Below are positions 17,885 to 25,855 of a stretch of DNA of 64,000 bases, piece by piece. The DNA is taken from contig NZ_CP068393.1 of assembly GCF_018128945.1 (NCBI RefSeq), positions 310,001-374,000 on the forward strand, given 5' to 3'. The number at the start of each line of letters is the position of its first letter. The stretch's first letter is position 1. The DNA is from Aristaeella hokkaidonensis (lineage in GTDB: Bacteria > Bacillota > Clostridia > Christensenellales > Aristaeellaceae). The notes under the pieces are model-generated. The model was not told the origin of the DNA and did no database searches. It saw nothing but the letters and a program-made list of their open reading frames with translations. The position numbers and the translations under genes were made by a program.

Positions 17885-18642
17885 AAAGAATCGCTGCTTT
17901 CCTTCTGCTTCTGGTGCTGATGCCCTGTCTTGCGGGAGCTGAGAAACTGACAAAGACCAATGAAGAAACCGGCTATATTGCCGTGATCGACGATGGCGCA
18001 CTCCTGCTGGATGCCGCGGAATACAATGACGTGATGAACACGATGATGGGAATCACGGATTACTGCAATGTGGGCCTTTATACCTATCATGGCGAATCAC
18101 GGGCATACGTGGGCGACAAGGCGGAAGAATGGGCAAACAAGACGTTCACCGGGCACTGCACGTTGTTTATGATCGATATGACGACGAGGCAGATTATGCT
18201 CTGGTCCAGCAGTGATATGAGGAAGACCATTACCCAGGCCAAGGGTAATATCATTGTGGACAACGTCTATACCTATGCCTCTGACAAAGAGTATGCCCGC
18301 TGTGCCATGACCGCGTTCAACCAGACGCTGAGGGTGCTTAAGGGCGAAACGGTCAGCGGACCGATGAAGTATATCAGCAATGCACTGCTGGCGATTGTTG
18401 TTGCCCTGCTGCTGGCCTATCTGCTCATTTCCACACGGCATGAACAGGAAGTTAAGGTCAGTCTGCCGGAGATTATCACAGCCACGGCGGGCATGGGCGC
18501 GGTGATTGGTGCCAAGAAACTGAGCCGGAAGGTGCATCACAGCAGCTCTTCCGGCGGCGGATCCCATGGCGGCTTTGGCGGCGGCTTCAGCGGTGGCGGC
18601 GGAGGCGGTTTCAGCGGCGGCGGCAGCAGCCACGGATTTTAA
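17881..18642 (+). CDS. TPM-domain membrane protein (YgcG-like) with glycine-rich tail
   Basis: A 253-residue protein begun at GTG 17881, supported by GGAGGTGAG nine bases upstream and by GTGA overlap with the preceding stop. Signal peptide or first helix at residues 1-20, TPM fold at about 25-150 (IAVIDDGALL, CTLFMIDMTTRQIML), a transmembrane helix at about 165-185, and a C-terminal low-complexity tail of glycine and serine ending GGGSSHGF, which is typical of YgcG-type proteins. TPM domains have been linked to phosphatase activity and membrane-protein maintenance. Its coupling to the zinc-ribbon membrane gene suggests a two-protein membrane unit; the role is not known. Confidence 0.78.
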   Translation: MKRIAAFLLLLVLMPCLAGAEKLTKTNEETGYIAVIDDGALLLDAAEYNDVMNTMMGITDYCNVGLYTYHGESRAYVGDKAEEWANKTFTGHCTLFMIDMTTRQIMLWSSSDMRKTITQAKGNIIVDNVYTYASDKEYARCAMTAFNQTLRVLKGETVSGPMKYISNALLAIVVALLLAYLLISTRHEQEVKVSLPEIITATAGMGAVIGAKKLSRKVHHSSSSGGGSHGGFGGGFSGGGGGGFSGGGSSHGF

Positions 18643-18644
18643 CT

Positions 18645-18672
18645 AATTCAGAATTATGAATTCAGAATTATT
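18645..18672. repeat. Short AT-rich tandem repeat
   Basis: Two adjacent copies of a 14-mer, AATTCAGAATTATG then AATTCAGAATTATT, immediately after the TPM gene stop. Related AATTCATAATTC sequence occurs at the end of queH. Confidence 0.7.
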
Positions 18673-18749
18673 GCTGATCGGATTCTGAGTCATTGATCGC
18701 TGTTCAGTGGATTACCCTGACAAAGAGTCCTTTGATAGAGTGAATAACG

Positions 18750-20105
18750 ATGAATTATGAGTTAACCTCCACAGGAGCCATGACCCGGAAGGCACTGTCT
18801 GTTGCCTGGCCGGCGATGATGGAAAGCTTTTTCGTGGCGCTGGCCGGCATGATCGATACCATGATGGTTTCAGCCCTGGGAAGCTATGCCATCGCGGCGG
18901 TCGGCCTGACCAACCAGCCCAAGTTTATCGGACTAACGATCTTCTTCGGGATCAATGTGGCGGTTTCTGCCCTGGTGGCACGCCGCAAGGGGGAAAAACG
19001 CCAGGATACAGCCAACCAGATCCTGCTGACGGCGATTATCCTGGCCTGTATTGCCTGCGTCGTGGTATCGGTGCTGTTTGTGGTTTTTGCTCCCTGGATG
19101 ATGGAACTGGCCGGCAGCAACGCGGATACGCATGAGGCGGCGGTGACCTACTTCCAGATCATCATGGGCGGCACATTCTTCAATGTGATTACCATGGTGA
19201 TCAATTCCGCCCAGCGGGGGAGCGGCAATACCAAGCTGTCCATGACCACGAACCTGACCAGCAGCGTGGTGAACATCCTGTTCAACTATCTGCTGATTGA
19301 GGGTCACTTCGGCTTCCCGGCCTGGGGAATCCGGGGCGCGGCGATTGCCACGGTGCTGGGCACAGTGGTGGCCGCCGGTATGGCGGTATCCTCCCTGTTC
19401 CGCCGGAACAGCTATGTGCGGATCCCCCTGATGAAACAGCTGAAACTCCGTTATTCACGGGACTGCGCGAAGTCCATCTGGCATCTGGCGCTGAATACGT
19501 CCCTGGAGAATATCGCGGCGCGGGTCGGCTTCCTGGCGACGGCCATGATTGCGGCCCGGCTGGGAACGGATGAGTTCGCAGCGCACAATATCGGCATGAG
19601 CATCCTGGGACTTGGTTTCTCCTTTGCGGACGGCATGCAGGTAGCGGCAGTGGCGCTGGCGGGTGAGTCGCTGGGCGCCGGACAGAAGGAAAGGGCTAAA
19701 CGCTACGGCAGTATCTGCCAGCGGATCGGCCTGCTGATTTCCTTTATCCTGGCATTGCTGCTGTTCTTTGGCGGACGATGGTTCTACGGACTGTATTTCA
19801 GCGAGCCTCACATCCTGGAAATGGGCGAACTGATCTGCCGGTACCTGATTGTGATTGTACTGCTGCAGATCAGCCAGATTATCTTTACCGGCTGCCTGCG
19901 GGCGGCGGGCGACGTACGCTATGTACTGTATGCAGCCATGATTTCCATTGCGGGAATCCGGACTGTCTCCACCCTGCTGATGGTGAACGTGCTCGGCTGG
20001 GGACTGACCGGCGTCTGGCTGGGAATCCTTGCGGATCAGCTGTCCCGGTTTATCATGGTTTCCCTGCGTTTCAAACAGGGGAAGTGGGTTGATCTGAAGA
20101 TCTGA
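18750..20105 (+). CDS. MATE family efflux transporter
   Basis: A 451-residue protein with twelve hydrophobic segments in two similar halves, as in MATE exporters, which use a Na+ or H+ gradient to expel drugs or metabolites. Family features include LSVAWPAMMESFFVALAGMIDTMMV at the N-terminus, the matching start of the second half (IWHLALNTSLENIAARVGFL) and FAAHNIG-like wording (DEFAAHNIGMSI). The ATG at 18750 has little of a ribosome site; a second ATG at 18780 has AGGAG only three bases away, so the start is uncertain. It stands alone, with a terminator 60 bases after the stop. Its substrate cannot be predicted. Confidence 0.88.
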   Translation: MNYELTSTGAMTRKALSVAWPAMMESFFVALAGMIDTMMVSALGSYAIAAVGLTNQPKFIGLTIFFGINVAVSALVARRKGEKRQDTANQILLTAIILACIACVVVSVLFVVFAPWMMELAGSNADTHEAAVTYFQIIMGGTFFNVITMVINSAQRGSGNTKLSMTTNLTSSVVNILFNYLLIEGHFGFPAWGIRGAAIATVLGTVVAAGMAVSSLFRRNSYVRIPLMKQLKLRYSRDCAKSIWHLALNTSLENIAARVGFLATAMIAARLGTDEFAAHNIGMSILGLGFSFADGMQVAAVALAGESLGAGQKERAKRYGSICQRIGLLISFILALLLFFGGRWFYGLYFSEPHILEMGELICRYLIVIVLLQISQIIFTGCLRAAGDVRYVLYAAMISIAGIRTVSTLLMVNVLGWGLTGVWLGILADQLSRFIMVSLRFKQGKWVDLKI

Positions 20106-20165
20106 ATCAGAGATTCAAATCTTCTAAAAAGAAGAATGAAGAATGAAAAATGAAGAATGGCGGAG

Positions 20166-20193
20166 AAAACCGCACCCGGTGGGTGCGGTTTTT
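20166..20193 (+). terminator. Terminator of the MATE gene
   Basis: A 12-bp stem (AAAACCGCACCC at 20166-20177, complement at 20181-20192) with a GGT loop and a T run. Confidence 0.88.
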
Positions 20194-20206
20194 GCGATTA
20201 TATGCG

Positions 20207-20236
20207 AACCCCCGCGGGAGGCCTTCCGCGGGGGTT
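20207..20236. other. Strong hairpin between MATE and cysK
   Basis: An 11-bp GC-rich stem (AACCCCCGCGG at 20207-20217, complement at 20226-20236) with an eight-base loop. There is no T tract on either side, so termination is uncertain. An 8-bp inverted repeat (TTACAATG at 20276 with CATTGTAA at 20291) lies between it and the cysK stop. Confidence 0.55.
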
Positions 20237-20298
20237 GCTCTTTGGAGGTAGTTTGTATGGAGGTGGTTTGTATGCTTACAATGCAGAATACATTGTAA

Positions 20299-21231
20299 TC
20301 AGTCAGTAAAGAGGGCGGTAGAGTAGTAGCGGTCGCCGCTGTCGGGCAGCAGGGCTACGATGGTCTTACCCTTATTCTCGGGCCGCTTGGCCAGCTGGAT
20401 GGCACCGAAGAGGGCAGCACCGGAGGAGATGCCTACGGAGATGCCTTCCTTCTTTGCCAGCAGCTTGGCAGTGGCAAAGGCATCCGCATTGGCGGCCTTG
20501 AAGATTTCATCATAGATCTTGGTGTTCAGCACGTCCGGAACGAAACCGGCACCGATGCCCTGGATCTTATGAGCGCCCGCATGGCCTTCAGACAGCACAG
20601 GGGAATCTTCCGGCTCCAGGGCGACAACCTTCACGCTGGGGTTTTTGGATTTCAGGTATTCACCGACACCGGTCAGGGTGCCGCCGGTGCCGACACCGGC
20701 AATGAACAGGTCAACCTTGCCGTTTGTATCGTTCCAGATTTCGGGACCGGTGGTTGCCCGGTGAATGGCGGGGTTTGCGGGGTTCACGAACTGGCCGGGG
20801 ATGAAGCTGTTGGGCGTTTCCTTTGCCAGTTCTTCAGCCTTGGCAATGGCGCCCTTCATGCCCTTGGCACCTTCGGTCAGCACGAGCTCGGCACCGTAGG
20901 CCTTGAGGATGTTCCGGCGTTCCACGCTCATGGTTTCGGGCATGGTCAGGATGATGCGGTATCCTTTGGCGGCGGCGATGGAAGCCAGGCCGATACCGGT
21001 GTTGCCGCTGGTGGGCTCGATGATGACGGAGCCTTCCTTCAGCAGACCTTTCTGCTCAGCGTCCTCGATCATAGCCTTGGCAATGCGGTCCTTGACGCTG
21101 CCGGCGGGATTGAAGTATTCCAGTTTCACCAGGACGGTGGCTTCCAGTCCCAGTTCCTTTTCGATATTCACGACTTCGACCAGGGGGGTATTCCCGATCA
21201 GCTCCAGAGAGCCTTTGTAAATCTTAGACAT
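20299..21231 (-). CDS. cysK: Cysteine synthase A (O-acetylserine sulfhydrylase)
   Basis: A 310-residue PLP enzyme that makes L-cysteine from O-acetylserine and sulfide in the cytoplasm. The PLP lysine is Lys47 in NPAGSVKDR. The substrate loop TSGNTG and the phosphate-binding GTGGT are intact, and the C-terminus has [10 protein letters not shown] followed by [12 protein letters not shown] 21231 is used rather than the longer open frame because GGAGG lies eight to ten bases upstream and residues then begin MSKIYKG, typical of the family. The promoter carries an inverted repeat over the -35 box. No cysE neighbours it in this window. Length and motifs match the usual enzyme. Confidence 0.95.
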   Translation of the reverse strand: MSKIYKGSLELIGNTPLVEVVNIEKELGLEATVLVKLEYFNPAGSVKDRIAKAMIEDAEQKGLLKEGSVIIEPTSGNTGIGLASIAAAKGYRIILTMPETMSVERRNILKAYGAELVLTEGAKGMKGAIAKAEELAKETPNSFIPGQFVNPANPAIHRATTGPEIWNDTNGKVDLFIAGVGTGGTLTGVGEYLKSKNPSVKVVALEPEDSPVLSEGHAGAHKIQGIGAGFVPDVLNTKIYDEIFKAANADAFATAKLLAKKEGISVGISSGAALFGAIQLAKRPENKGKTIVALLPDSGDRYYSTALFTD

Positions 21232-21260
21232 AATCCTTACCTCCTCGATGTGTTGCGGAC

Positions 21261-21294
21261 AATATATCATAGTAAACCTACTAAGTCAATAGGT
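21261..21294 (-). promoter_or_regulatory. cysK promoter with Rrf2/CymR-like operator
   Basis: On the minus strand, TTGACT (plus 21284-21289), a 17-base spacer and TATATT (plus 21261-21266). A 19-base inverted repeat (ACCTACTAAGTCAATAGGT, 21276-21294) covers the -35 box. Rrf2-type regulators such as CymR use sites of this general form to repress cysteine genes; the assignment is by analogy. Confidence 0.7.
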
Positions 21295-21363
21295 AAAAGA
21301 TAGATTGTTCCTATCAGGTCTTATAGTACAAGTTTATAGGAATATCGTGAGCAGGTAAATGAA

Positions 21364-21470
21364 ATGTTTGCCAAAGGCAAACATGAAATATGGAGGGCGA
21401 GCCCTCCATATGAAATATCGTGCTGCGCACGATGTGAAATATCCGCCCGTAACGGGCGAATGTGATATTT
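21364..21470. repeat. Multi-hairpin intergenic element (four hairpins in series)
   Basis: Four consecutive palindromes are joined by TGAAATAT-like linkers. They are ATGTTTGCC (9 bp, 21364-21384), ATATGGAGGGC (11 bp, 21388-21411), ATCGTGC (7 bp, 21417-21433), and CGCCCG inside an outer AAATATC/GATATTT stem (21437-21470). There is no ORF and no T run. The order looks like a modular repeat of the REP or RNA-hairpin kind between divergent cysK and queH. Confidence 0.75.
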
Positions 21471-21524
21471 GCTTCAAAGCCTATTTTACAAAGCCGGACA
21501 GCGATTGACGGGGGACGTGTTCAG

Positions 21525-21553
21525 TTGACTTTATAAGGAGAGAAGTGTAAAGT
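21525..21553 (+). promoter_or_regulatory. Promoter of queH
   Basis: TTGACT at 21525-21530, 17-base spacer, TAAAGT at 21548-21553, about 30 bases ahead of the start codon. Confidence 0.72.
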
Positions 21554-21584
21554 TGGCCATGCAGTAGAAAGAGGAGTGGAGCCT

Positions 21585-22187
21585 ATGGAGAAAAGAAACT
21601 ATCAGCGGGAGATGGAAGCGGAAATCGCACGGCTGGAAGGCCGAAAACCGACACTGCTTCTGCACAGCTGCTGCGGTCCATGCTCCAGCGCGGTGCTTGA
21701 GCGGCTGACCGAGCATTTCCAGGTGACACTGCTGTATTACAATCCGAATATTGAACCGGAAGAGGAATACCTGCACCGGCTTTCAGAGCAGAAACGCCTG
21801 CTGACGCTGCTGCCGGGAGAGATACCGATGCTGCCCTGTGATTATGACCACGAGGCGTTTGATGCCTTCGCACCGGCACTGGCGGACGCTCCGGAGGGCG
21901 GGGAACGCTGCCTGGCCTGCTTTGCCATGCGGCTGAACTATACCGCGGAGCAGGCGAAAGCCCACGGCTTTGAATATTTTACGACCACGCTTTCGGTCAG
22001 CCCGCACAAGAACGCGGACAACGTGAACCGGATCGGGGAGGAAGCTGGAAAACGGTACGGGGTGAAATACCTGTTTGCTGACTTCAAGAAAAAGAACGGA
22101 TACCTCCGGTCCCTGGAACTGTCCAGGGAGTACGAGCTGTACCGGCAGGACTACTGCGGATGCCAATATTCAATTCATAATTCATAA
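21585..22187 (+). CDS. queH: Epoxyqueuosine reductase QueH
   Basis: A 200-residue protein of the QueH (DUF208) family, which reduces epoxyqueuosine to queuosine in tRNA at the last step of the pathway. Family cysteines are visible: HSCCGPCSS near residue 28, CLACFAMRL near 105, and a final YCGCQYS. These bind an iron-sulfur cluster and a second metal. The ATG at 21585 is preferred to an in-frame GTG at 21576 because AAAGAGGAG lies the right distance ahead. The last residues (SIHNS) and the stop codon fall inside an AATTCATAATTC repeat, so the C-terminus has probably been altered by it. It is followed at short distance by tex. Confidence 0.93.
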   Translation: MEKRNYQREMEAEIARLEGRKPTLLLHSCCGPCSSAVLERLTEHFQVTLLYYNPNIEPEEEYLHRLSEQKRLLTLLPGEIPMLPCDYDHEAFDAFAPALADAPEGGERCLACFAMRLNYTAEQAKAHGFEYFTTTLSVSPHKNADNVNRIGEEAGKRYGVKYLFADFKKKNGYLRSLELSREYELYRQDYCGCQYSIHNS

Positions 22188-22190
22188 TTA
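22172..22190. repeat. AATTCATAATTC-type simple repeat at queH 3' end
   Basis: A 19-base run of the AATTCAT unit that supplies the last codons and the TAA stop of queH. It resembles the 14-mer repeat at 18645. Confidence 0.65.
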
Positions 22191-22253
22191 GTTTGTGGAT
22201 GAGGAAATAAGGTGTCCGATTTCGGACAGATATCTGACAAGGAGAAGTACAGA

Positions 22254-24398
22254 ATGGATTTTGTGAACAGACTGGCGGGGGAGTTTAAGCTGCGGCCGCA
22301 GCAGGTACAGGCGGCGGTGGAACTGCTGGACGCGGGGAACACGATTCCCTTTATTGCACGGTACCGGAAGGAAGCGACAGGCTCGCTGGATGACCAGGTG
22401 CTGCGGGAGATGGCAGAACGGCTGGAATACCTGCGGAACCTGGAAAAGCGCCGGGAGGAAATTGCTTCTTCCCTGGAAGAACAGGGCGTCATGACCGATG
22501 AACTGAAGGCCCAGCTGGCAAAGGCTGTGACCCTCAGCGAACTGGAGGATATTTACCGTCCTTTCCGGCCGAAACGCCGGACCCGGGCAACCGTGGCAAA
22601 GGAACGGGGACTGGAACCCCTGGCCCTGTGGCTGATGCTGCAGCAGGCGGGAGATCCCGCGGCGGAAGCGGCCAAGTATATTAATGAGGAAAAAGAAGTG
22701 CCCGACGCGGAGATGGCACTGGCCGGGGCACGGGATATCCTGGCGGAAACGGTGAGCGACAGCGCGGAGATCCGGAAGGAACTGCGGGCGTTGCTGAACC
22801 GGGAAGGCGTCCTGCACAGCAAGGCGGCCAAAGAGGAAGACAGCGTATACAGCATGTATTACGACTTCCGGGAGCCGGTAAGGAGCATTGCGGCGCACCG
22901 CATCCTGGCGGTGAACCGGGGCGAGCGGGAAGAGTTCCTGAAGGTGACCCTGGAGGCACCGGAAGAAAAGGCCCAGGACGCGATCCGCAAGGCCTTTGTG
23001 CGGAACAGTACCCCGGCCGCACAGCAGGTGGCGGAAGCCTGCGCGGACGCCTGGGAACGGCTGGTATTCCCGTCCCTGGAACGGGAAATCCGGAACGACC
23101 TGACCGACCGGGCCAACGTCAGCGCAATCAAGGTGTTCAGCGACAACCTGCACCAGCTGCTGATGCAGCCGCCCATCAAGGGCAAGGTGACCCTGGGCGT
23201 GGACCCGGGCTTCCGGACGGGCTGCAAGCTGGCTGTGGTGGACGAGAACGGCAAAGTGCTGGATACCGGCGTGGGTTATTTCACCCTGCCGGGCAATGAA
23301 GGTGGCAAGGCAGCCGCGGCAAAGCTGATCAAGGGCTTTGTGAATAAGTACGGCATTACGGCGGTGGCCATCGGCAACGGCACGGCCAGCCGGGAAAGCG
23401 AACAGTTTATCGTATCCCTGCTGCCGGAACTGCCGGGCGTGGCCTATATGATCGTCAGCGAGGCGGGTGCCTCGGTATACAGCGCCAGCAAGCTGGCGGC
23501 GGAAGAGTTCCCGGACTTTGACGTGACCCAGCGCAGCGCGGTTTCTATTGCCCGCCGGATGCAGGATCCGCTGGCGGAACTGGTGAAGATTGATCCGAAG
23601 GCCATCGGCGTGGGTCAGTATCAGCACGACCTGAAGCAGAATGAACTGACCGCGGCCCTGGACGGCGTGGTGGAACAGTGCGTGAACCAGGTGGGCGTTG
23701 AGGTCAGCACGGCTTCGGCGGAGCTGCTGAGCCATGTGGCAGGCATCGGACCGGCCCTGGCAAAGAACATTGTGGCATATCGCGAAGAAAACGGCATTGC
23801 CAGCCGCGCGGCCCTGAAGAAGGTGCCGAAGCTGGGACCGAAAGCCTATGAGCAGTGCGCAGGCTTCCTGCGGGTGATGGACAGCAAGAATCCCCTGGAC
23901 GCCACCGCGGTGCACCCGGAAAGCTATGACGCGGCCAAGCTGCTGCTGGAAAAGCTGGGCTATGATATGAAGGAAATCCGGGGCGGCGCGGCGGACGTGG
24001 TGCACCGGGCCAGCCGCTACGGCCACGAAAAGCTGGCGGCGGAGATCGGCGTCGGCCTTCCGACGCTGAACGATATGCTGGGTGAACTGGCCAAGCCCGG
24101 ACGGGATCCCCGTGACGAGCTGCCCAAGCCGGTGCTGCGGACGGACGTGCTGGAGATGAAGGACCTGAAACCCGGCATGGAACTGACCGGTACCGTACGG
24201 AACGTGATTGACTTCGGCGCCTTTGTGGATATCGGAGTGCATCAGGACGGACTGGTGCATATCAGCCGCATGGCGGAGAAGTTTATCCGGCATCCCTCCG
24301 AGGTTGTGAAAGTGGGGGATATCGTGAAGGTCTGGGTGGTCAGTGTGGATGAGCAGAAGAAACGCATCGCACTGACGATGGTACAGGGAAGAATGTGA
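22254..24398 (+). CDS. tex: Tex family RNA-binding transcription accessory protein
   Basis: A 714-residue cytoplasmic nucleic-acid-binding protein. Domain order matches Tex: an N-terminal helical region with FIARYRKEATGSLDD, a YqgF-like RNase H fold (LGVDPGFRTGCKLAVVDENG, around residue 315), helix-hairpin-helix motifs (LSHVAGIGPALAKNIVAYRE and LKKVPKLGPKAYEQCAGFLR), and a C-terminal S1 domain (GTVRNVIDFGAFVDIGVHQD). ATG 22254 is chosen because AAGGAGAAG lies six bases upstream; a GTG at 22212 would add fourteen poorly conserved residues. Tex proteins bind RNA and influence transcription and translation; the precise role is not fixed. Terminated by the hairpin at 24404. Confidence 0.93.
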   Translation: MDFVNRLAGEFKLRPQQVQAAVELLDAGNTIPFIARYRKEATGSLDDQVLREMAERLEYLRNLEKRREEIASSLEEQGVMTDELKAQLAKAVTLSELEDIYRPFRPKRRTRATVAKERGLEPLALWLMLQQAGDPAAEAAKYINEEKEVPDAEMALAGARDILAETVSDSAEIRKELRALLNREGVLHSKAAKEEDSVYSMYYDFREPVRSIAAHRILAVNRGEREEFLKVTLEAPEEKAQDAIRKAFVRNSTPAAQQVAEACADAWERLVFPSLEREIRNDLTDRANVSAIKVFSDNLHQLLMQPPIKGKVTLGVDPGFRTGCKLAVVDENGKVLDTGVGYFTLPGNEGGKAAAAKLIKGFVNKYGITAVAIGNGTASRESEQFIVSLLPELPGVAYMIVSEAGASVYSASKLAAEEFPDFDVTQRSAVSIARRMQDPLAELVKIDPKAIGVGQYQHDLKQNELTAALDGVVEQCVNQVGVEVSTASAELLSHVAGIGPALAKNIVAYREENGIASRAALKKVPKLGPKAYEQCAGFLRVMDSKNPLDATAVHPESYDAAKLLLEKLGYDMKEIRGGAADVVHRASRYGHEKLAAEIGVGLPTLNDMLGELAKPGRDPRDELPKPVLRTDVLEMKDLKPGMELTGTVRNVIDFGAFVDIGVHQDGLVHISRMAEKFIRHPSEVVKVGDIVKVWVVSVDEQKKRIALTMVQGRM

Positions 24399-24403
24399 TT
24401 TTC

Positions 24404-24438
24404 AAAGCCGCCGAAGATTATGTTTTTTGGCGGCTTTT
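24404..24438 (+). terminator. Terminator of tex
   Basis: AAAGCCGCC (24404-24412) pairs with GGCGGCTTT (24429-24437) across a 16-base loop and is followed by a short T run. A weaker form than the others in the window. Confidence 0.65.
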
Positions 24439-24453
24439 GAATTGCCTGAATGA

Positions 24454-24482
24454 TTGACACGCTATGGGTTCGGCGGTAAAAT
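24454..24482 (+). promoter_or_regulatory. Promoter of purA
   Basis: TTGACA at 24454-24459, a 17-base spacer, and TAAAAT at 24477-24482. The start codon is 48 bases later, behind GGAGGA. Confidence 0.85.
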
Positions 24483-24529
24483 AACTTGTTGTGTTTTTGG
24501 CACAAGTATGACGACCGGAGGAAGACAAA

Positions 24530-25804
24530 ATGGCTTGTACAGCGATCGTTGGAATCAACTGGGGCGACGAAGGCAAAGGCCGCATGGTGGACCTGCTGAC
24601 GGAGCAGATTGACATTGTGGTTCGCTATCAGGGCGGCGGAAACGCCGGCCACACCGTTATCAATGAGCACGGAAAGTTTGCCCTGCATCTGCTGCCCTCC
24701 GGCATTTTCCGGAAGAATGTGATCAACATTCTCGGCAACGGTGTTGCCATGGATCCGGAAAGCCTGATGAATGAGATTAAGGACGTTGCAGACAAGGGTG
24801 TTGCCGTGACTCCCGAAAACCTGAAAATCAGTGACCGTGCCTCCCTGCTGATGCCCTGGCACCGCCGGCTTGACGAGCTGGAAGAACAGCGCCTGGCTGA
24901 CAAGAAGTACGGCTCCACCAAACAGGGTATTGCCCCCTTCTATTCTGACAAGTATCAGAAGAAGACCGTCATGGCAGGCGAACTGTTCTATCCGGAACGG
25001 CTCCGTGCCCACCTGAAGGACCTGATGGAGTGGAAGAACCTGATCATCAAGGGCGTATACGGTGCTGAACCCTATACCTGGGATGAGATTGAAAACTGGC
25101 TGAACACCAGCTGCGAAGCCATTAAGCCTTATATCTGCGATACCGGCGACCTGCTGCGGGAAGCGGAAGAGAACGGCAAACGGATTATGTTCGAGGCCCA
25201 GCTGGGCTCCCTGCGTGACCTGGATCACGGCATTTATCCGATGACCACCTCCTCCAACACCATCGCGGCATACGCACCCGTGGGCTCCGGCCTGCCGAGC
25301 GCGCAGCTGGACCGGATTATCGGCGTTGTGAAAGCTTATTCCACCTGCGTGGGCGAAGGCCCCTTCACCTGCGAAATGTTCGGTGAGGAAGCGGAGAAGC
25401 TGCGTGAAGCCGGACATGAATACGGCGCCAAGACCGGCAGACCCCGCCGGGTCGGTCCGGTGGACCTGGTGGCCACCCGTTACGGCGTGCAGGTGCAGGG
25501 CGCTACGGAGATTGCCCTGACCAAGCTGGACGTGCTGAGCTACCTGGATGAGATTCCTGTCTGCGCCCACTATGAGCTGAACGGCGAGCTGACGGACAAG
25601 TTCCCCTTCCCGGCGGCGCTGGATGACTGCAAGCCCGTGATTGAAACCGTCAAGGGCTGGAAGAAGGACATCAGCGGCGTACGCACCTGGGAAGACCTGC
25701 CTGAGGAAGCCAAGGCCTATGTGCAGATGATCGAAAAGGCGATCCGCTGCCCCATCAAGTGGGTTTCTGTCGGACCGGAAAGAGACAGCATCATTATGCG
25801 GTAA
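24530..25804 (+). CDS. purA: Adenylosuccinate synthase
   Basis: A 424-residue enzyme that joins IMP and aspartate using GTP to form adenylosuccinate, the first step from IMP to AMP. The P-loop GDEGKGR is near residue 13, with catalytic Asp in WGDEGKG and His in GNAGHTV. Further family blocks are FEAQLGSLRD, VGEGPFTCEM and the C-terminal KWVSVGPERDS. Length and motifs match standard bacterial PurA. ATG 24530 is directly preceded by GGAGGAAGAC. Its partner enzyme purB follows 51 bases downstream, so the two act in sequence and are likely one operon. Confidence 0.97.
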   Translation: MACTAIVGINWGDEGKGRMVDLLTEQIDIVVRYQGGGNAGHTVINEHGKFALHLLPSGIFRKNVINILGNGVAMDPESLMNEIKDVADKGVAVTPENLKISDRASLLMPWHRRLDELEEQRLADKKYGSTKQGIAPFYSDKYQKKTVMAGELFYPERLRAHLKDLMEWKNLIIKGVYGAEPYTWDEIENWLNTSCEAIKPYICDTGDLLREAEENGKRIMFEAQLGSLRDLDHGIYPMTTSSNTIAAYAPVGSGLPSAQLDRIIGVVKAYSTCVGEGPFTCEMFGEEAEKLREAGHEYGAKTGRPRRVGPVDLVATRYGVQVQGATEIALTKLDVLSYLDEIPVCAHYELNGELTDKFPFPAALDDCKPVIETVKGWKKDISGVRTWEDLPEEAKAYVQMIEKAIRCPIKWVSVGPERDSIIMR

Positions 25805-25855
25805 TAAGCCAACTGAGGTTTACGGAAGACACACGATACAGAATGGAGAAAAACG

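Noticed and set aside
20258..20298. Thirteen-codon ORF after a GGAGG near 20248
   Set aside because: Too short, and it lies in a terminator region downstream of convergent genes with no gene to regulate.
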